A DNA stretch of 64,000 nt, from assembly GCF_001421415.1 (NCBI RefSeq), contig NZ_LMKH01000023.1, positions 444,725-508,724 on the forward strand. Direction: 5' to 3'. Below are positions 63,436 to 64,000 of the stretch, piece after piece. Under the pieces are notes generated by a model. The model saw only the letters and a program-made list of their open reading frames with translations, was not told the origin of the DNA and made no database searches. The position numbers were made by a program, and so were the translations under genes. This DNA is from Sphingomonas sp. Leaf208. Its GTDB lineage: Bacteria > Pseudomonadota > Alphaproteobacteria > Sphingomonadales > Sphingomonadaceae. Numbering within the stretch: the stretch's first letter is position 1; every line of letters starts with the position of its first letter.

Positions 63436-63460
63436 GGAAGGGGGCCGTTAGCCCCCTTCC
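63436..63460 (-). terminator. Terminator-like hairpin between rpmD and rplO
   Basis: GGAAGGGGGC and GCCCCCTTCC form a perfect 10-bp stem with a 5-base loop. On the minus strand it is followed by TTATTTCC. It could cause partial termination within the ribosomal-protein operon. Confidence 0.5.
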
Positions 63461-63489
63461 CGGTATTTGTCACTAGGTAGCGTGAAGGC

Positions 63490-63666
63490 TCAGCCTTCGA
63501 CCGACACCATGTGCTGCACCTTGCGGATCATGCCGCGGACCTCTGGGCTGTCTTCCAGCTCGCGGGTCTTGTGCATCTTGTTGAGACCGAGACCGATCAG
63601 CGTTGCGCGCTGATCCTTCTCGCGGCGGATCGGCGAACCGGTCTGCGTGATCTTGATGGTTGCCAT
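63490..63666 (-). CDS. rpmD: 50S ribosomal protein L30
   Basis: The 58-residue protein reads [20 protein letters not shown] and continues with [18 protein letters not shown] and [14 protein letters not shown], the standard L30 pattern. It starts 6 bases after the rpsE stop on the minus strand, as in the conserved order rpsE-rpmD-rplO. Confidence 0.96.
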   Translation of the reverse strand: MATIKITQTGSPIRREKDQRATLIGLGLNKMHKTRELEDSPEVRGMIRKVQHMVSVEG

Positions 63667-63672
63667 GATCGC

Positions 63673-64000
63673 TTACTCCGTGATCGCAGCTGCATCGGCC
63701 TCGGCGGTCTTCGAACCACCATGGCCGAGCAGGTCGGCGATCTTCTTGCCGCGACGCTGTGCGACGGCCTTGGGCGAGGTCTGCTCGCCAAGGGCCTCGA
63801 ACGTGGCGCGGATCATGTTGTAGGGGTTCGACGTGCCGACCGACTTGGTCACAACGTCCGCAACGCCCAGCGATTCGAAGACTGCGCGCATCGGGCCACC
63901 GGCGATGATGCCCGTACCCTGAGGTGCCGACCGCAGCGTGACCTTGCCGGCACCGAAGTGACCGTTGCCGTCATGATGCAGCGTGCGACCGTCCTTCAAC
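63673..64000 (-). CDS. rpsE: 30S ribosomal protein S5, C-terminal part (cut by window edge)
   Basis: About 109 C-terminal codons are present. [26 protein letters not shown] and [18 protein letters not shown] are S5 motifs of the C-terminal domain. The tail ([17 protein letters not shown]) is slightly extended. S5 lies on the 30S subunit at the mRNA entry and decoding region. The gene runs off the right edge of the window. Confidence 0.97.
   Translation of the reverse strand, partial: LKDGRTLHHDGNGHFGAGKVTLRSAPQGTGIIAGGPMRAVFESLGVADVVTKSVGTSNPYNMIRATFEALGEQTSPKAVAQRRGKKIADLLGHGGSKTAEADAAAITE

Overview
The window is GC-rich, compact, alphaproteobacterial chromosomal DNA, most probably from Sphingomonas or a close sphingomonad. 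The evidence is the gene order lapA-pyrF-trpF-trpB-trpA-accD-folC, aroA-cmk followed by rpsA-ihfB, rpsE-rpmD-rplO-secY-adk, a TIGR02300-type zinc-ribbon protein, and a sugar locus of IlvD/Edd dehydratase, AraD1-family protein, mutarotase and FucP-like permease. No phage, plasmid, insertion sequence, rRNA operon or CRISPR array was seen. Layout, left to right: (1) 1-6.3 kb: a catalase-like gene and a truncated metallophosphoesterase, with a likely general-stress (EcfG-type) promoter, diverge from an FAH-family hydrolase and an OFA-type transporter; then a stress-type SDR and a PepSY membrane protein. (2) 6.3-9.4 kb: an OB-fold protein with a collagen-like tail, divergent from an OmpR-type regulator and its histidine kinase. 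(3) 9.4-15 kb: a non-phosphorylative sugar-acid locus (AraD1 protein, sugar permease, secreted mutarotase, aldonate dehydratase) with two related GntR-like operator candidates. (4) 15-21.8 kb: a leucine/isovalerate-type acyl-CoA cluster (acyl-CoA dehydrogenase, carboxyltransferase, biotin carboxylase, MaoC protein) with a divergent LysR regulator. (5) 21.8-27.7 kb: tRNA-Ala, zinc ribbon, aroA, cmk, SemiSWEET, rpsA, ihfB, tRNA-Leu. (6) 27.7-40.5 kb: accessory and stress genes (patatin, SDR, HAD phosphatase, zinc alcohol dehydrogenase under an FNR/FixK box, a ferritin-like protein, TAT-exported phospholipase C, aldehyde dehydrogenase, I78 inhibitor lipoprotein, solute-binding lipoprotein). (7) 40.5-56.5 kb: L,D-transpeptidase, a nuclease-fold protein, a large patatin, pyrF/trp/accD/folC, AmpG-like permease, a lone receiver, a pseudouridine synthase and rsmD. 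(8) 56.5-64 kb: an MHS-type transporter, a second two-component pair, adk, secY, rplO, rpmD and the 3' part of rpsE. The most striking structural feature is a set of at least twelve intergenic elements of about 90-135 bp. Each is bounded by long, nearly perfect inverted repeats; they fall into several sequence families and recur at gene junctions. Four lie inside the pyrF-folC run alone, and some supply the ribosome-binding site of the next gene. No clearly new multi-gene system was found. The best leads are these elements, a palindromic repeat apparently translated inside a sensor kinase, and several clean regulatory palindromes. All functional calls come from reading the sequence; no database search was run.
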